From positions 62,001 to 126,000 of the forward strand of contig NZ_SSOB01000009.1 of the NCBI RefSeq assembly GCF_004801405.1: a stretch of 64,000 nt of DNA, given 5' to 3'. Position 1 is the first letter of the stretch. The number at the start of each line of letters is the position of its first letter. The DNA comes from Cohnella fermenti (GTDB taxonomy: Bacteria; Bacillota; Bacilli; Paenibacillales; Paenibacillaceae). Positions 63,323-64,000 of the stretch are shown in pieces. The notes below the pieces were generated by a model that made no database searches, was not told where the DNA came from, and saw only the letters and a program-made list of their open reading frames with translations. Position numbers and translations under genes: made by a program.

Positions 63323-64000
63323 CTATGCCTTGCGGGACTCCAGTTCCTGAAGCAATTTGTCGTTGAGAATGCGAATATAGGTGCCCTTCATCCCAAGAGA
63401 ACGAGTGTCGATAACCCCGGCGCTCTCCAGCTTGCGCAGCGCGTTTACGATGACCGAGCGGGTAATGCCGGCGCGGTCGGCGATCTTGGACGCGATGAGC
63501 AGCCCTTCTTTGCCTTCCAGCTCTTCGAAGATGTGGTCGACGGCTTCAAGCTCGCTGAACGACAAGGAATTGACCGCAATCGTTACGACGGCTTTGCTCC
63601 TTGCTTCGACCTCCCGCTCCTCCGCCCTCTCGCGAAGAATCTCCATCCCGATAATCGTCGACCCGTATTCCGCTAGAATGAGTTCATCATCCCCGACTTC
63701 CTCTTCACGAGATAGGACTATAGTCCCAATTCGATCTCCTCCGCCGATAATCGGCACGATCGTTACTTTCTGCCCGGAAAATGCGGATTCTACAGGGCTC
63801 AGCGCCTTCTCCGGCGCTTCGTTCGAGGCTGTGGACGTAATTCGTAAAAATAGTTCGTTCGTCTCCCCCGGAAAACGGAGCTCGTCCGCCGAATTCTGGC
63901 GCAGCCACGCTTCCGCGAAGGAAGCGGCTTGCGCCGCCCCCAGAATCTTGCCGCGGCGGCTGACGACAAACACACCGCCTCCGAGCGTTCCCCGCAGCGC
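63323..64000 (-). CDS. codY: GTP- and branched-chain amino acid-sensing global repressor CodY (5' end outside window)
   Basis: The window holds the C-terminal 225 residues of a protein normally near 260. The GAF-domain part starts at [16 protein letters not shown] and includes [20 protein letters not shown]. The winged helix lies near the end ([31 protein letters not shown], then [20 protein letters not shown]). CodY represses adaptive genes in rich medium, including motility genes in B. subtilis. It precedes flgB, the conserved order. Confidence 0.96.
   Translation of the reverse strand, partial: ALRGTLGGGVFVVSRRGKILGAAQAASFAEAWLRQNSADELRFPGETNELFLRITSTASNEAPEKALSPVESAFSGQKVTIVPIIGGGDRIGTIVLSREEEVGDDELILAEYGSTIIGMEILRERAEEREVEARSKAVVTIAVNSLSFSELEAVDHIFEELEGKEGLLIASKIADRAGITRSVIVNALRKLESAGVIDTRSLGMKGTYIRILNDKLLQELESRKA

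Overview
The window is a contiguous piece of a Bacillota chromosome, order Bacillales, most probably a GC-rich member of the Paenibacillaceae (Paenibacillus/Cohnella type). The evidence is the gene order (codY, a complete fla/che operon, rpsB-tsf-pyrH-frr-uppS-cdsA-dxr-rseP-proS-polC, then rimP-nusA-rnpM-rplGA-infB-rbfA-nrnA-truB-ribF-rpsO-pnp-ylxY-mlpA), the Gram-positive families present (CodY, PolC, FliY, CheC/CheD, SwrB, SwrD, FlhF/FlhG), strong AGGAGG ribosome binding sites and a high GC content with frequent TTG/GTG starts. The order closely matches the Bacillus subtilis fla/che to pnpA region. Every gene I accept is on the minus strand, so transcription runs from high to low coordinates; the long plus-strand ORFs are codon-bias shadows.

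Reading in the direction of transcription: 64000-63300 holds the 3' part of codY and its terminator. From 63051 to about 31000 runs the motility/chemotaxis operon: rod and MS-ring genes (flgB, flgC, fliE, fliF, fliG), the export ATPase complex (fliH, fliI, fliJ), a MotE-like coiled-coil protein, hook genes (fliK, flgD, a small flagellar operon protein, flgE), swrD, fliL, the switch (fliM, fliY, cheY), the export gate (fliO, fliP, fliQ, fliR, flhB, flhA), the placement GTPase/ATPase pair flhF-flhG, chemotaxis genes (cheB, cheA, cheW, cheC, cheD), a small membrane protein, sigD, a FapA/DUF342 protein, a 105-residue unknown, a SwrB-like protein and a short MltG-like membrane protein.

From 30.9 kb to 22.1 kb lie rpsB, tsf, pyrH, frr, uppS, cdsA, dxr, rseP and proS, joining translation, nucleotide and envelope synthesis. 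rpsB has a good sigma-A promoter, and hairpins with T tracts follow rpsB, tsf and frr. polC has its own promoter. A further promoter and a leader hairpin precede rimP-nusA-rnpM-rplGA-infB-rbfA-nrnA-truB-ribF. rpsO has a promoter overlapping the ribF stop codon, then come pnp, ylxY, mlpA and dut. The low end (1-1.4 kb) is accessory: an ECF sigma factor fused to a SnoaL-like domain and a 5'-truncated AHSA1/SRPBCC gene.

Most coding content is conserved core. The unusual signal is in the spacers. Two intergenic regions 17 kb apart (4758-4935 and 21707-21960) carry copies of the same roughly 200-bp element, built from units spaced about 52 bp apart whose AT-rich palindromic core resembles TATGTGA-TTTT-TCACATA and alternates with short GC-richer palindromes. 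A lone unit lies in inverse orientation beside the pnp terminator. Four other spacers hold unrelated tandem repeats of 17 or 19 bp. Other points of interest are the long glycine/glutamine-rich tandem repeat in IF-2, an archaeal/eukaryal-type ProRS in the syntenic proS position, and clustered TTG starts in translation genes.
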